Shown: in pieces, positions 54,518 to 63,029 of the stretch
How the letters are laid out: the number at the start of each line of letters is the position of its first letter
Position numbering within the stretch: position 1 is the stretch's first letter
Source: HXMU1420-13 sp024742815
GTDB taxonomy: Bacteria > Bacteroidota > Rhodothermia > Balneolales > Balneolaceae
Assembly: GCA_024742815.1 (NCBI GenBank)
Contig: JANSXX010000003.1
Location: forward strand, 186,001 to 250,000
Direction of reading: 5' to 3'
Length of the DNA: 64,000 bases
Position numbers and translations under genes: made by a program
Notes under the pieces: model-generated
The model's input: only the letters and a program-made list of their open reading frames with translations
Told to the model about the DNA's origin: nothing
The model's database searches: none

Positions 54518-55492
54518 ATGTCGATAAAAAATCACTATTACTACGACGAGGAAAAATGCGAGTTTATACCCATAGAGTATAAACGACGTGAACAGATTAT
54601 CTACAATCTGGCATTATGGATACTAAACGGAGTGGTTATTGCCGGATTAGGCATCATCATCCTATCCACAAAAATTGGTACTCCCACCGAATTAGCACTC
54701 CGTGCCGAAAACGATGCGCTGTACGAACAGCTTGAGCTCACCAAAACTACTATCATCGATTTAGATAACAAGCTCGCTGAAATTGCAGATCGTGATAACG
54801 AAGTGTATCGTTCTATTCTAGGCCTGGCTCCCATCGAAGACGATGAACGACAAGCCGGTGTAGGTGGATCTGATCCTTATTCTGATTTCGAAATTTACAG
54901 TGAATCCACGGCAGATCTTTTGCGATGGACCTCGGAACGACTTGATAAACTTGAACGCAAGATTGGGATTCAGAATCTGAGTTTTGAGGAGCTAAAGCAT
55001 CAGTACAATAACAATAAAGAAAAGATGAGCCATATTCCTGCCATCAAACCAAGCGGTGGAATTTTGTTAAGTGGATTTGGGATGCGTGACCACCCTATTC
55101 TCGGATATCGACGGCCGCATAATGGACTGGATTTTCGAGCGGATGTCGGCTCCCCCGTGTATGCAACCGGAGACGGACGTATTAAATATGCCGGTCGACA
55201 AGGAAATTTAGGTCGAATTGTAATTATCGATCATGGTTTTGGTTACGAGACGGTATATGCACACTTATCCGCCTTCGAAAATGGAATCCGATCGGGCGCT
55301 GAAGTAAAACGTGGGCAACAAATTGCCAAAGCCGGTGATTCGGGACTTGCTGAAGGTCCACATTTGCACTACGAAATCCGCTTACATGGCAAACATGTTG
55401 ATCCTTTGTACTATTTATTCGCCGACACTTCCCCCGAGGAATACATGATTTTTAAGCAAATTTCGGAAACCAATACAAAGTCACTGGATTAA
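54518..55492 (+). CDS. M23-family peptidoglycan endopeptidase
   Basis: This 324-residue protein has a cytoplasmic start, one membrane helix (residues about 30-50), a coiled-coil stretch (about 60-100) and a C-terminal lysostaphin-type M23 domain. The zinc site is H201 and D205 (HNGLDFRAD) with H284 (PHLHYEI); H249 and H282 complete the active site. It would cut cross-links in peptidoglycan, often together with division or elongation proteins. All catalytic residues are present, so it is not a degenerate NlpD/EnvC-type activator. Confidence 0.92.
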   Translation: MSIKNHYYYDEEKCEFIPIEYKRREQIIYNLALWILNGVVIAGLGIIILSTKIGTPTELALRAENDALYEQLELTKTTIIDLDNKLAEIADRDNEVYRSILGLAPIEDDERQAGVGGSDPYSDFEIYSESTADLLRWTSERLDKLERKIGIQNLSFEELKHQYNNNKEKMSHIPAIKPSGGILLSGFGMRDHPILGYRRPHNGLDFRADVGSPVYATGDGRIKYAGRQGNLGRIVIIDHGFGYETVYAHLSAFENGIRSGAEVKRGQQIAKAGDSGLAEGPHLHYEIRLHGKHVDPLYYLFADTSPEEYMIFKQISETNTKSLD

Positions 55493-55593
55493 CTGCTGGT
55501 TATTTTAATTCCTAACGCTTCACTCCTTTCTACCCTTTTAAAATTTCTACCGTCATCACTGTAGATGTTAGATAATTCGAGGTAAATTAAACT

Positions 55594-55715
55594 ACTTGTG
55601 GTAACCCAATCCCATCGACGAAGAGATCTCCGGTTGGTGGCGTTGATAGCGAGATTGCCGCGTCGAGTTTTCTTTTCATTCGATTTCTGATTCCCAGGCT
55701 CCTCGCAATGACCCA
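55594..55715 (-). repeat. Dispersed repeat family C (GTCATTGCGAGG type), copy 1
   Basis: Read on the minus strand it begins GGTCATTGCGAGGAGCC, passes CGACGCGGCAATCTCG and AGATCTCTTCGTCGATGG, and ends GGGTTACC. It is 122 nt long. This resembles a repeat type seen between genes in many unrelated bacteria. With copy 2 it occupies most of the 662-nt gene-free gap 55493-56154; otherwise the gap is AT-rich, with no gene seen. Confidence 0.8.
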
Positions 55716-55758
55716 AGTAAAAACAATTAAACCCGTTATCACGAGGAGAATTCAGATT

Positions 55759-55880
55759 ACTTGAGGTAACCCAATTCCATCGACGAAGTGATCTCCTGTT
55801 GGTTGCGCTGAACAGGAGTTTGCCGCGTCGAGTTATCTAATTCTTCGATTCATAATTCACTGGCTCCTCGCAAAGACCCT
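55759..55880 (-). repeat. Dispersed repeat family C, copy 2
   Basis: This is a second 122-nt direct copy, of the same length and order, about 80 percent alike by eye. Its central inverted segment differs: GATCTCCTGTTGGTTGCG then CTGAACAGGAG against the copy 1 arm. The pair flanks a 43-nt gap. Confidence 0.8.
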
Positions 55881-56154
55881 AAGTAATAAGATTCATCCCT
55901 CTATTAAAAAATTCGCGAATCAAAAATAGTGATTCTCATTTCTCACTTCCTTGTTCATCTGATAGCTAAGTTTTTGAGTAAATCCTTACAAAAAATGTTC
56001 AACTAATTTTTATTCCCCGTTTTATTTGAACTGGTTTATTGAACTTTATTCACATAAAGTACTATTGATTTATTTGAAGTTAATACTATATTGTCGTGTA
56101 AAATAAACCATTATTGATGAGCTTAATGTTCATCAATACTATGTTAGTACGCTT

Positions 56155-57036
56155 ATGAAGTTATTCATCAATGTTGCAACCATCTATATCATATTCCAAA
56201 GTGAATTATTGGCATGTATTTGCGGTGGTTACACAGTTGAGAAAAGCATCAATAACCATTCTATTATTGTAACGGGAAAAATAATTGATATTGAAAACTC
56301 GGTTGGTGATTTCGGCCTTGATATAGAAAAAATCACTTTTCTAATTGAGCATTCATACAAATCTCTGAAAACTGACACGTTAATTCTAATCAATGAACTG
56401 GGACCGTGTACACACTCATTAGAAGCAGATGAAAGTTATCTACTCTATGCTAATACATATGTATTTACTAATTCAAATGGAATAATTGAAAGAACTATTC
56501 GCCCATCGTTTTGTGGCCACACTAAAAAAATATCAGATGCGAAAAGATCACTAAGGCTATTGGATAATGCCTTTTCAGTTAATATTCCATTCTCAGAATT
56601 ATCTGCTGACACTTTATATGATCATATCTGGTCAGGTGAAGTTTTTGACAACTTTGATCAAGAACCTAAATTTCCATACGGTATAGATAGTCTCAATCTA
56701 TTTATTAACAAAAATCTTAAAAACTGTAATCTTCCAGAACGAAGAGAGTGGCCTAATGAAACTATGCTGCTATCTCCTCCTGACAGTTTAGATATTTATA
56801 TGAATGACTTAGAAAAAAAACCTTCAACAGTTTACGTAGGTTTTGAAGTATCCAATACTGGACAGCTTTCGAATTTTGAAATCTGGCCAATGTTTTCATT
56901 GAATGATGAATGCAATGAAAATGCTATTCAACTAATTAAAGAAATCGATGAACTTATCCCAGCAAAAATAAGAGGGGTAAACATTTCAACAACTTGGTTT
57001 GTTTCAATCGATTTTAAAACAAGAACCGCGTACTAA
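56155..57036 (+). CDS. Secreted protein with NTR/TIMP-like and TonB-C-like parts; probable cassette gene
   Basis: This 293-residue protein has a signal peptide ending before a CICGG motif (C21-C23), the Cys-x-Cys start typical of netrin/TIMP-like domains; further Cys at GPCTHS and FCGH may pair with it. The C-terminal 80 residues (VYVGFEVSNTGQLSNFEI, then LIPAKIRGVNIS) resemble the TonB C-terminal fold. It has no known function. Its TAA stop is the first three bases of the R'' box of attC1, which is typical of an integron cassette gene. It is AT-rich against the host genes. Confidence 0.7.
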   Translation: MKLFINVATIYIIFQSELLACICGGYTVEKSINNHSIIVTGKIIDIENSVGDFGLDIEKITFLIEHSYKSLKTDTLILINELGPCTHSLEADESYLLYANTYVFTNSNGIIERTIRPSFCGHTKKISDAKRSLRLLDNAFSVNIPFSELSADTLYDHIWSGEVFDNFDQEPKFPYGIDSLNLFINKNLKNCNLPERREWPNETMLLSPPDSLDIYMNDLEKKPSTVYVGFEVSNTGQLSNFEIWPMFSLNDECNENAIQLIKEIDELIPAKIRGVNISTTWFVSIDFKTRTAY

Positions 57037-57138
57037 CAAGCGTTTCAAGTCGGACCCCGCACATAATGCCCGAGAGTGTTACTTTGCTTCGAAACCTTAA
57101 ATTATGTGCCGGGGCCGCTTAAACGCCGGGTCGTTATA
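57034..57138 (+). mobile_element. attC recombination site 1 (integron cassette junction)
   Basis: The outer boxes are TAAC (57034-57037) and GTTATA (57133-57138). Between them two arms pair almost perfectly: GCGTTT/AAACGC, AAG/CTT, CGG/CCG, CCCC/GGGG and a 9-bp GCACATAAT/ATTATGTGC stem, 25 pairs in all. Three unpaired bases (C57046, T57050, A57054) lie only in the left arm, giving the asymmetric extrahelical bases by which integrases tell the strand. Length about 105 nt is in the attC range. Confidence 0.85.
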
Positions 57139-57275
57139 TGGCAGAATTCATCACATCAAATTGAGCATGTCAACCTAGAGTAAATTTCAATAAATGTTCG
57201 ACTATCTCTCATTGTTGATATGATTTACTTATTGATAATTCATATTTAGCTAAGTAGGGAATAATTTTAAAACTA

Positions 57276-58178
57276 ATGGCAATACCAGAAGCGCAATTAC
57301 AAACTTGGTCAAATCAAGGAGCCACAACTTCATCAGCAAGTACTTACAGCTCGATTAAAACTTGTATAGAAGGTAATAATTGGAATAATGATGTAAGCTT
57401 CGATATTTACTTACAAGGCTCTTATCGAAACTCTACAAATATTAGAGGGGATAGCGATGTGGATGTTGTGGTTGAATTTAGTTCTGTGTTCTATTCAAAT
57501 AAGAAAGACTTGCCACCAGAACAATTGAACGAGTTCAATGAATACTTTTCAGATGGTAAATATTCTCTAAAATCTTTTAAAAATGCCGTCATAAAAAGAT
57601 TACAAGATTATTATGGTGAAGACTATGTTAAAGTAGGCAACAAATCTATTAAAGTTCTTGCAAATTCTGGAAGACTAGAGTGTGATGTTGTCTGTTGTGC
57701 ACAATACAGGCATTACAAAAGTTTTAGCAAAACTAATACCTCAAATTATGTAAGGGGCATAGTATTCTGGACGAATGAGACAAATGAGAAGGTTGTGAAT
57801 TTCCCTAAACTACATTTTGATAATGGTGCATCAAAAAACAGTAATTGTAATTCAAATTACAAACCAACAGTCAGAATTATTAAAAATATAAAATCAAGAC
57901 TGGTAAGCAGCGGAATAATTGCAAGCTCTCTAGCGCCATCTTACTTTATTGAAGGTTTAATGTTTAATATGCCAAATGGTGATTATCTAAATAGTACGCA
58001 TCATTCAAGAATTTTAGCCACTTTAAATACATTCTATAATTATTCTGACGCGGAACTAGAAGATTTAATATGCCAAAATGGACAACGATATTTATTTGGT
58101 GATTCTGACCAACAATGGGATATAGCTGAGTGCAAAGAATTTAGAAACCAGTTAATTAAGTTTTGGAATGAGTACTAA
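57276..58178 (+). CDS. CD-NTase, CBASS cyclic-oligonucleotide synthase
   Basis: This 300-residue protein has the nucleotidyltransferase fold of cGAS/DncV-like enzymes. The GS motif is G48-S49 (LQGSYRNSTNI) and the catalytic acids are D61 and D63 (GDSDVDVVVE) with D137 (LECDVVCC). It has no membrane segment. Known CD-NTases sense phage infection and make a cyclic di- or trinucleotide. Which product this one makes cannot be read from the sequence, and the clade is not assigned. Its stop overlaps the start of the phospholipase gene by one base (TAATG), the normal operon layout of type I CBASS. Confidence 0.93.
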   Translation: MAIPEAQLQTWSNQGATTSSASTYSSIKTCIEGNNWNNDVSFDIYLQGSYRNSTNIRGDSDVDVVVEFSSVFYSNKKDLPPEQLNEFNEYFSDGKYSLKSFKNAVIKRLQDYYGEDYVKVGNKSIKVLANSGRLECDVVCCAQYRHYKSFSKTNTSNYVRGIVFWTNETNEKVVNFPKLHFDNGASKNSNCNSNYKPTVRIIKNIKSRLVSSGIIASSLAPSYFIEGLMFNMPNGDYLNSTHHSRILATLNTFYNYSDAELEDLICQNGQRYLFGDSDQQWDIAECKEFRNQLIKFWNEY

Positions 58179-59104
58179 TGGGCGAAAATAAATTAAATAT
58201 TCTTGTATTAGATGGAGGTGGCTCTAAGGGAGTCTACACGTTGGGAGTATTAAAAGAACTCGAGCTGAAACTAGAAAAACCATTATATAAGCATTTTGGT
58301 TTGATCTTCGGTACAAGTACTGGTTCTATTATTGCAGCTTTAATTGCTCTTGGATATGAAGTTCCAAAGATTGAGAAATTGTACTTAGATCTTATTCCAA
58401 AAATAATGTCCAAAACATCAAAAAAAGGAAGAAGTCAAGCACTAGAAGAAGAAGCTCAAAAAATACTTGGTTCTCAGAAGTTTGATGCATTCAAAACCAA
58501 TATTGGAATTGTTGCTTTAAACTTTGAAACTCAGATGCCATTAGTTTTCAAAACTGATATTCAACAAGCCCACGGAATGAAACAATCCTTTAAGGCGGGA
58601 TTTGATTGTACAATCGAAACTGCTGTGAGATGCTCTAGTGCTGCGTATCCATTTTTCGAAAAAATGAAAATAAAAACCGAGAATCATGGAGAAATAGAAG
58701 TAGTAGATGGTGGCTTTATAGCAAATAACTCAACCTTATATTCGATGATAGACGCTTATAAGGCATTAAATTATGATGAATCAAATATTCGCCTTTTGAA
58801 TGTAGGTGTTGGCCAATACGTTGAAAAATCTTCGGGAATTAAATATAGGTTTTTAAAGCTATTTGGAATATTCAATTTTATCGAACGAGTTCTATCAGCA
58901 AGCACTAATAGTAATACGATAATTGCTAATCTTCTATTTCCGGATTTAGACAAATTAAGAATAAGTGAAGCTTTTCCTGAACCAAAACATGGTACTAACA
59001 TGCTTGAATCAGATATTGAAAAGCTGAATCAAATGGTTCAACTTGGAAGATCTTCATATGCAAAATATGAAAAGGACATTATTAGATTGTTTGATTTAAA
59101 ATAA
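58178..59104 (+). CDS. CapV-like patatin phospholipase, CBASS effector
   Basis: This 308-residue protein is a patatin-like phospholipase. The oxyanion loop is DGGGSKG (residues 12-18), the nucleophile is S47 in GTSTG, and the dyad aspartate is D177 in DGGF. In known CBASS systems CapV is activated by the cyclic nucleotide and destroys membrane phospholipids, so the infected cell dies before phage release. It starts inside the cyclase stop codon. No Cap2/Cap3, HORMA or TRIP13 genes follow, so this is the minimal type I form. Being slightly short relative to Vibrio CapV is the only size difference. Confidence 0.92.
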   Translation: MGENKLNILVLDGGGSKGVYTLGVLKELELKLEKPLYKHFGLIFGTSTGSIIAALIALGYEVPKIEKLYLDLIPKIMSKTSKKGRSQALEEEAQKILGSQKFDAFKTNIGIVALNFETQMPLVFKTDIQQAHGMKQSFKAGFDCTIETAVRCSSAAYPFFEKMKIKTENHGEIEVVDGGFIANNSTLYSMIDAYKALNYDESNIRLLNVGVGQYVEKSSGIKYRFLKLFGIFNFIERVLSASTNSNTIIANLLFPDLDKLRISEAFPEPKHGTNMLESDIEKLNQMVQLGRSSYAKYEKDIIRLFDLK

Positions 59105-59249
59105 AAACTGTATCAAAGTACTAGTAAGAAGTGTTAAGGTAATATCGAGAACCCTTAGTAAGATATGATTGAATGTTGACGGTCAAGTAATTCTCTTTAA
59201 GCCGCAACTGCTCTAACACTTGACAGGCTGAATATCGACATAATGCCAT

Positions 59250-59338
59250 ATAACAAAGCAAATCAAGCGGACGCGTTTGTGTTTAGTAACATACATTCAA
59301 ATACTTAGCCGCGCCGCTTATTTGCCAAACCGTTATGT
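59250..59338 (+). mobile_element. attC recombination site 2
   Basis: The outer boxes are ATAAC (59250-59254) and GTTATG (59332-59337). The arms pair as GCAAAT/ATTTGC, AAGCGG/CCGCTT and CGCG/CGCG (59258-59275 with 59310-59325), 16 pairs. Unpaired C59264 and A59271 occupy the same places as C57046 and A57054 in attC1. Length 89 nt. The next gene starts 11 nt later, typical cassette spacing. Confidence 0.87.
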
Positions 59339-59348
59339 GTTTTAAAGA

Positions 59349-59795
59349 ATGAACCAAAAAACTAAAATTACTGACGAATCCGCTTATACTAATCTCGGTA
59401 TTATAAATATGGTTCACGTTTTTGGTTTAGCTTTTCTTCTTTTCTTCTCAGCAAGAATATTTTTCAACCCAGAAATATCAGTACTAAGTTTTAGTTCTCT
59501 CTCGATCATAATTATTACTTCTATTGTTTTCTATCAAGTCTTAAAACAGATCAAAAAATTAAAGGGAATAAAAAAAATCACGTATTCAGAACGCGGAATT
59601 AAATGGTTATTTGGAGGCGCTTCTTGGGATATTATATCTGATATAAGATTAGAAAAGAAAATGGGATTTTTCATAATCTGTTTTTTTACAAACGAAAAAA
59701 AGGAAATCAAAACCACACTTTCTCTAAACAAAGAAAAAGCAGTAATTAGCTACCAAAGTATATATAATATTTGGAAATTAAATACCAACACATAA
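59349..59795 (+). CDS. Two-helix membrane protein with PH-like tail, cassette gene
   Basis: This 148-residue protein has two membrane helices (residues about 20-40 and 48-68) and a cytoplasmic beta-rich tail (ITYSERGIKWLFGGASWDII, then KEIKTTLSLNKEKA) similar in shape to bacterial PH-like domains; no family is named. It starts 11 nt after attC2, and its TAA stop forms part of an ATAACAAGCGTT motif like an R'' box. AT-rich composition and position fit a cassette gene. Confidence 0.65.
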   Translation: MNQKTKITDESAYTNLGIINMVHVFGLAFLLFFSARIFFNPEISVLSFSSLSIIIITSIVFYQVLKQIKKLKGIKKITYSERGIKWLFGGASWDIISDIRLEKKMGFFIICFFTNEKKEIKTTLSLNKEKAVISYQSIYNIWKLNTNT

Positions 59796-60044
59796 CAAGC
59801 GTTACTCTTAGGAGAAAGTCAAGAATGTAGTGGTTTTCGTCTTTCATGGATGCACTTCTTCCAGTACGGCGTATCCGCCATTAAAAAAAGTGGTAAATGA
59901 TGGTCATTCGGCAATGTTACCTTCTCTAAACTGATTCAAGTCGAACCGAACTTTCCTTGCTTCTATCCTATTCTTAGTTATATTCATACTCCTAAATCTT
60001 AACTAATTTTTGAATCGGCGTGGGCGCTTAAACGCGGGTTATTG
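59792..60044 (+). mobile_element. Degenerate attC-like region 3
   Basis: The left end ATAACAAGCGTT (59792-59803) resembles attC1, and the right end GGGCGCTTAAACGC then GGGTTATTG (60023-60044) resembles the attC1 right arm. They are 250 nt apart, too far for one site. A nearer possible left arm is TCTAAACTGATTCAAGTCGAACC (59924-59946, split). The region may be a chimera of two sites after loss of a cassette. Confidence 0.45.
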
Positions 60045-60082
60045 TATAGTTTAAATCATAGAACTCAAGAATAGGAGAAGTT

Positions 60083-60544
60083 ATGCGAGTACTTCTAACA
60101 ATGATTTCACTTTGTATTCTATTGTGCTCTTGTGAAGTTTTCAATTTATCAAGTGATAGCGGAGATGTTGTATTAACTGAAGCGATTGAAAAGTGGAAAT
60201 CTAATAACTCACAGAATTATACTTTTGAAAATAGTAGGACTTGTGAATGCATGCCGCCATACGATTATATAGTTGAGGTATTAGATGGCGAAATAAAAGA
60301 TGTGTATTTCAAAAAGCAAGAACACATTGATTATGAAAACAAAGAAAACATCATTAGCACAACACGAACAATAGATGAATTGTTTGATCTTCTTAAAGAA
60401 TATGAAGAAACAGCGTATAAATATGAAGTTGAATTCCACAAAGAATTCGGTTATCCAACAAAAATTTATATCGATCCAATTCGTGAAATCGCTGATGAGG
60501 AAATCATTCTTGAGATCTCAAACTATTCTCCCATAAATAATTAG
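60083..60544 (+). CDS. DUF6174-type lipoprotein, probable cassette gene
   Basis: This 153-residue lipoprotein has a lipobox ending at CSC (C15-C17 region, LLCSC) and AGGAGA before its ATG. The mature part has the DUF6174 pattern: YTFENSRTCECMPPYDYIVEV, TIDELFDLLKEYEE and GYPTKIYIDPIREIADEEI. The family is common in the envelope of marine bacteria and its function is unknown. It follows attC-like region 3 by 38 nt. Confidence 0.8.
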   Translation: MRVLLTMISLCILLCSCEVFNLSSDSGDVVLTEAIEKWKSNNSQNYTFENSRTCECMPPYDYIVEVLDGEIKDVYFKKQEHIDYENKENIISTTRTIDELFDLLKEYEETAYKYEVEFHKEFGYPTKIYIDPIREIADEEIILEISNYSPINN

Positions 60545-60571
60545 AAATCAGGAAGCAATAAGCGAAAGTTG

Positions 60572-60613
60572 TATAACAACCCCTAATCTTAGTCGAAAGT
60601 CAAGATTGAGCTG
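60572..60613 (+). repeat. Cassette-tail motif, second copy
   Basis: ATAACAACCCCTAATCTTAG, then GAAAGTCAAGATTG, is a diverged copy of 59791-59832 just after the previous cassette gene. Both follow a cassette gene and start with an ATAAC box. The rest of 60545-60850 (306 nt) holds no gene or clear attC right arm. Confidence 0.5.
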
Positions 60614-60850
60614 GCTTTTCCTCGCAGCAGTAAAACTTCGTTGGTGACGGCTAATGAACCCATTCAATACCAAGAAACAGCACTAATTACCTCCAGTACA
60701 AAATCGATTGCCATAAGAAAAGCATCACGAGTATTTATTGATTAATCTAACTTTAAAATACCTTGCAATCGCCCAATAAACTCGTTGAGACTCATGCACA
60801 GTTACCCTATCATTGTGCATTCCAAGAGATCCTGAAATCCAAAAAAATCT

Positions 60851-62878
60851 ATGTATCTAGCTGTTTCACTCCCCTTTTTGAATGAGCTCGTAGCCCTCTT
60901 TTTAGTCAGCGTACTTATAGCCTATTTGAGCTATAGAATTAAATTAGTTCCCATTGCAGGATTCTTAATTGCAGGAGTGATTATTGGACCCAATGCACTT
61001 GGGTTAGTTCAAGATCAGGAACTGGTAGATATGTTGGCCGAAATTGGCATTATACTTCTCCTTTTTTCTATCGGGATTGAATTTAGCTTAGAGAAACTCG
61101 CGCGTATCAAAAATGCAATTATAGTAGGCGGCGGATTGCAAGTACTGCTTAGCGTGGTTGCTGTAGTTGGAATTTTATCTTATTTCGGGGTCGATTTAAA
61201 AGTTGCCACTTACACCGGGTGTTTAGTTGCATTAAGTTCTACAGCCATCATTCTGGGCTTAATGAGTGAACAACGGAAAACCGATACTCCGGTTGGTCGA
61301 CTATCATTAGCCGTACTGATTTTTCAGGATTTAGCCATCATTGCGATGGTACTGCTTATCCCCGTCTTTTCGGGAGAAGGCGATTCTTTACTCGATGTAC
61401 TTCTTGTACTCGGTAAAGCTATTTTATTAATCATTATAGTGCTGATTTTAGCACGTAAAGTAGTGCCCTGGATCCTCGATAAAGTTGCTCATACTCGTCG
61501 ACAGGAATTATTCTTATTAACCGTAGTTGCCATCTGTTTTGGAATTGCTGCACTTACCAATATGGCTAATGTGAGTTTAGCATTGGGCGCATTCTTAGCA
61601 GGATTAGTAGTGAGTGAAAGCCACTACAGTGATCACGCATTAAGTGAAATACTACCTCTTAAAACCATCTTTAACGCCGTATTTTTCGTTTCGGTTGGTA
61701 TGTTGCTTGATCCTAAGTTCATTCTTCAATACCCATTATTATTATTAGGAGTTACCGTTGGCGTTCTGCTGCTCAAATTTACGTTAGCTACCTCCAGTTT
61801 ATTGGTTTTAGGATATCCAATCAGAATTTCTGCCGCTACAGGATTAGTGCTTGCTCAAATTGGTGAATTCTCTTTCGTTTTGGAGCGTGCAGGTCGTACT
61901 GCGGGACTCACACCCGGTGGCTATGGTGAACTAGGGTCGCAAATTTTTATAGCTGTTTCAGTATTATTGATGTTGTTAACTCCCGGCTTTCTTAAGATTA
62001 GTACTTCAATTGGCGATCTACTTGCCAAAACCCCACTAAAACACATTGGAAAAAAAGTAAAAGAAGATCCGAATGTGGCAAAGTCGGTAATTGAAGATCA
62101 CGTTATTTTAATTGGATATGGTCCGGCAGGCCGAAATTTAGCCCGAGTGTTTAAAGAGACAGGCATTCCATTTATAGTCATTGAAATGAATCCGAAGTCG
62201 GTAGAAGAAATGCGAAATAATGGAATCAATGCGGTTTATGGTGATGCCACTCGTGGTCCGATTCTGGAGCATGCCAATATCATGAATGCTAAAATGCTGG
62301 TGATCGCCATAAATGAACCTGAATCATCTCCAGTGATCATTAAACTTGCCAAGTATTTAAATCCAACATTGCAAGTAATTGTTCGCACTAGATATCTTAA
62401 CGACGCCTCAGCCTTAGAAGAAGTTGGAGCTGATCATGTAGTTCCTGAAGAAATGGAAACAACCGTCCGATTATTCTCATGGGTATTGAATGCATACTTC
62501 ATCCCCGATCAGGAAATTCAGCAACATATCGAAGAACTCCGAAAAGAAGATTACCAAATCATGCGAGGCAGCATCAGTGAAGCACATCTGATGGTTTTGC
62601 AAGGCTTAGATGAAGAAGGTTTGCACACTCGAGCGGTTGCAGTTCGAAAGAATTCCTATGCTGATGGAAAAAGCTTGCAAGACTTGAAACTACGCAATCA
62701 ATTTGAAATTACCGTTCTAACGGTCAGCCGAGCAGGTAAAAACATCGCCAATCCGGCAGGGAATTTCGTTATTCAGCCCGGAGATCGTCTAATAATGATG
62801 GGCGAAGCTTCTAAGTTTGCAGAGGCTGCACAAGTTTTCCGTGATGAAACACCTCCTGAAGAATTTATTGATAATTAG
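60851..62878 (+). CDS. CPA2-family monovalent cation:proton antiporter (KefB/C-like)
   Basis: This 675-residue protein has about 12 membrane helices (residues 5-395) of the Na/H exchanger fold, including AGVIIGPNALGL and FLAGLVVSESHYSDHALSE. A TrkA-N (RCK) nucleotide-binding domain follows (VILIGYGPAGRNLARVF, then YGDATRGPIL; about 415-530). A TrkA-C domain ends the protein (about 560-660). It exchanges K+ or Na+ for H+, gated by a nucleotide or NAD(H). It is the first ordinary gene after the cassette region. Confidence 0.93.
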   Translation: MYLAVSLPFLNELVALFLVSVLIAYLSYRIKLVPIAGFLIAGVIIGPNALGLVQDQELVDMLAEIGIILLLFSIGIEFSLEKLARIKNAIIVGGGLQVLLSVVAVVGILSYFGVDLKVATYTGCLVALSSTAIILGLMSEQRKTDTPVGRLSLAVLIFQDLAIIAMVLLIPVFSGEGDSLLDVLLVLGKAILLIIIVLILARKVVPWILDKVAHTRRQELFLLTVVAICFGIAALTNMANVSLALGAFLAGLVVSESHYSDHALSEILPLKTIFNAVFFVSVGMLLDPKFILQYPLLLLGVTVGVLLLKFTLATSSLLVLGYPIRISAATGLVLAQIGEFSFVLERAGRTAGLTPGGYGELGSQIFIAVSVLLMLLTPGFLKISTSIGDLLAKTPLKHIGKKVKEDPNVAKSVIEDHVILIGYGPAGRNLARVFKETGIPFIVIEMNPKSVEEMRNNGINAVYGDATRGPILEHANIMNAKMLVIAINEPESSPVIIKLAKYLNPTLQVIVRTRYLNDASALEEVGADHVVPEEMETTVRLFSWVLNAYFIPDQEIQQHIEELRKEDYQIMRGSISEAHLMVLQGLDEEGLHTRAVAVRKNSYADGKSLQDLKLRNQFEITVLTVSRAGKNIANPAGNFVIQPGDRLIMMGEASKFAEAAQVFRDETPPEEFIDN

Positions 62879-62941
62879 TGTTGAGTGTTGATCAACTTCG
62901 CATGAAGCTTCGTTGATTGAAAGTGTTGAGTGTAATATGCC

Positions 62942-62976
62942 AATTCTTAATTGAATCATTCTTAATTGATAATTGA
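62942..62976 (+). repeat. 35-bp heptad direct repeat, left copy
   Basis: Five heptads in phase: AATTCTT, AATTGAA, TCATTCT, TAATTGA, TAATTGA. An identical 35-bp copy lies at 63577-63611, so the two flank the 63030 gene. Confidence 0.95.
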
Positions 62977-63029
62977 CTACGCTTTCTTTAGAATCAAACT
63001 CCACACATTATTTAATTAGGGGTTATTAA

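Larger units (their letters stand above)
57134..59332 (+). mobile_element. Predicted integron gene cassette carrying a CBASS operon
   Basis: The predicted boundaries are the G/TT crossover points of attC1 (57133/57134) and attC2 (59332/59333), enclosing about 2.2 kb. Both genes lie in the direction expected of a cassette, with attC2 at their 3' end. Most cassettes hold one gene; a two-gene defence operon is unusual. No integrase gene is present in the window, so this is a CALIN-type array unless intI lies elsewhere. The crossover points are inferred from attC structure. Confidence 0.75.

Noticed and set aside
58771..59001. Minus-strand frame inside the CapV gene as an antitoxin
   Set aside because: No start signal and no coding-like composition; it mirrors the patatin coding frame.
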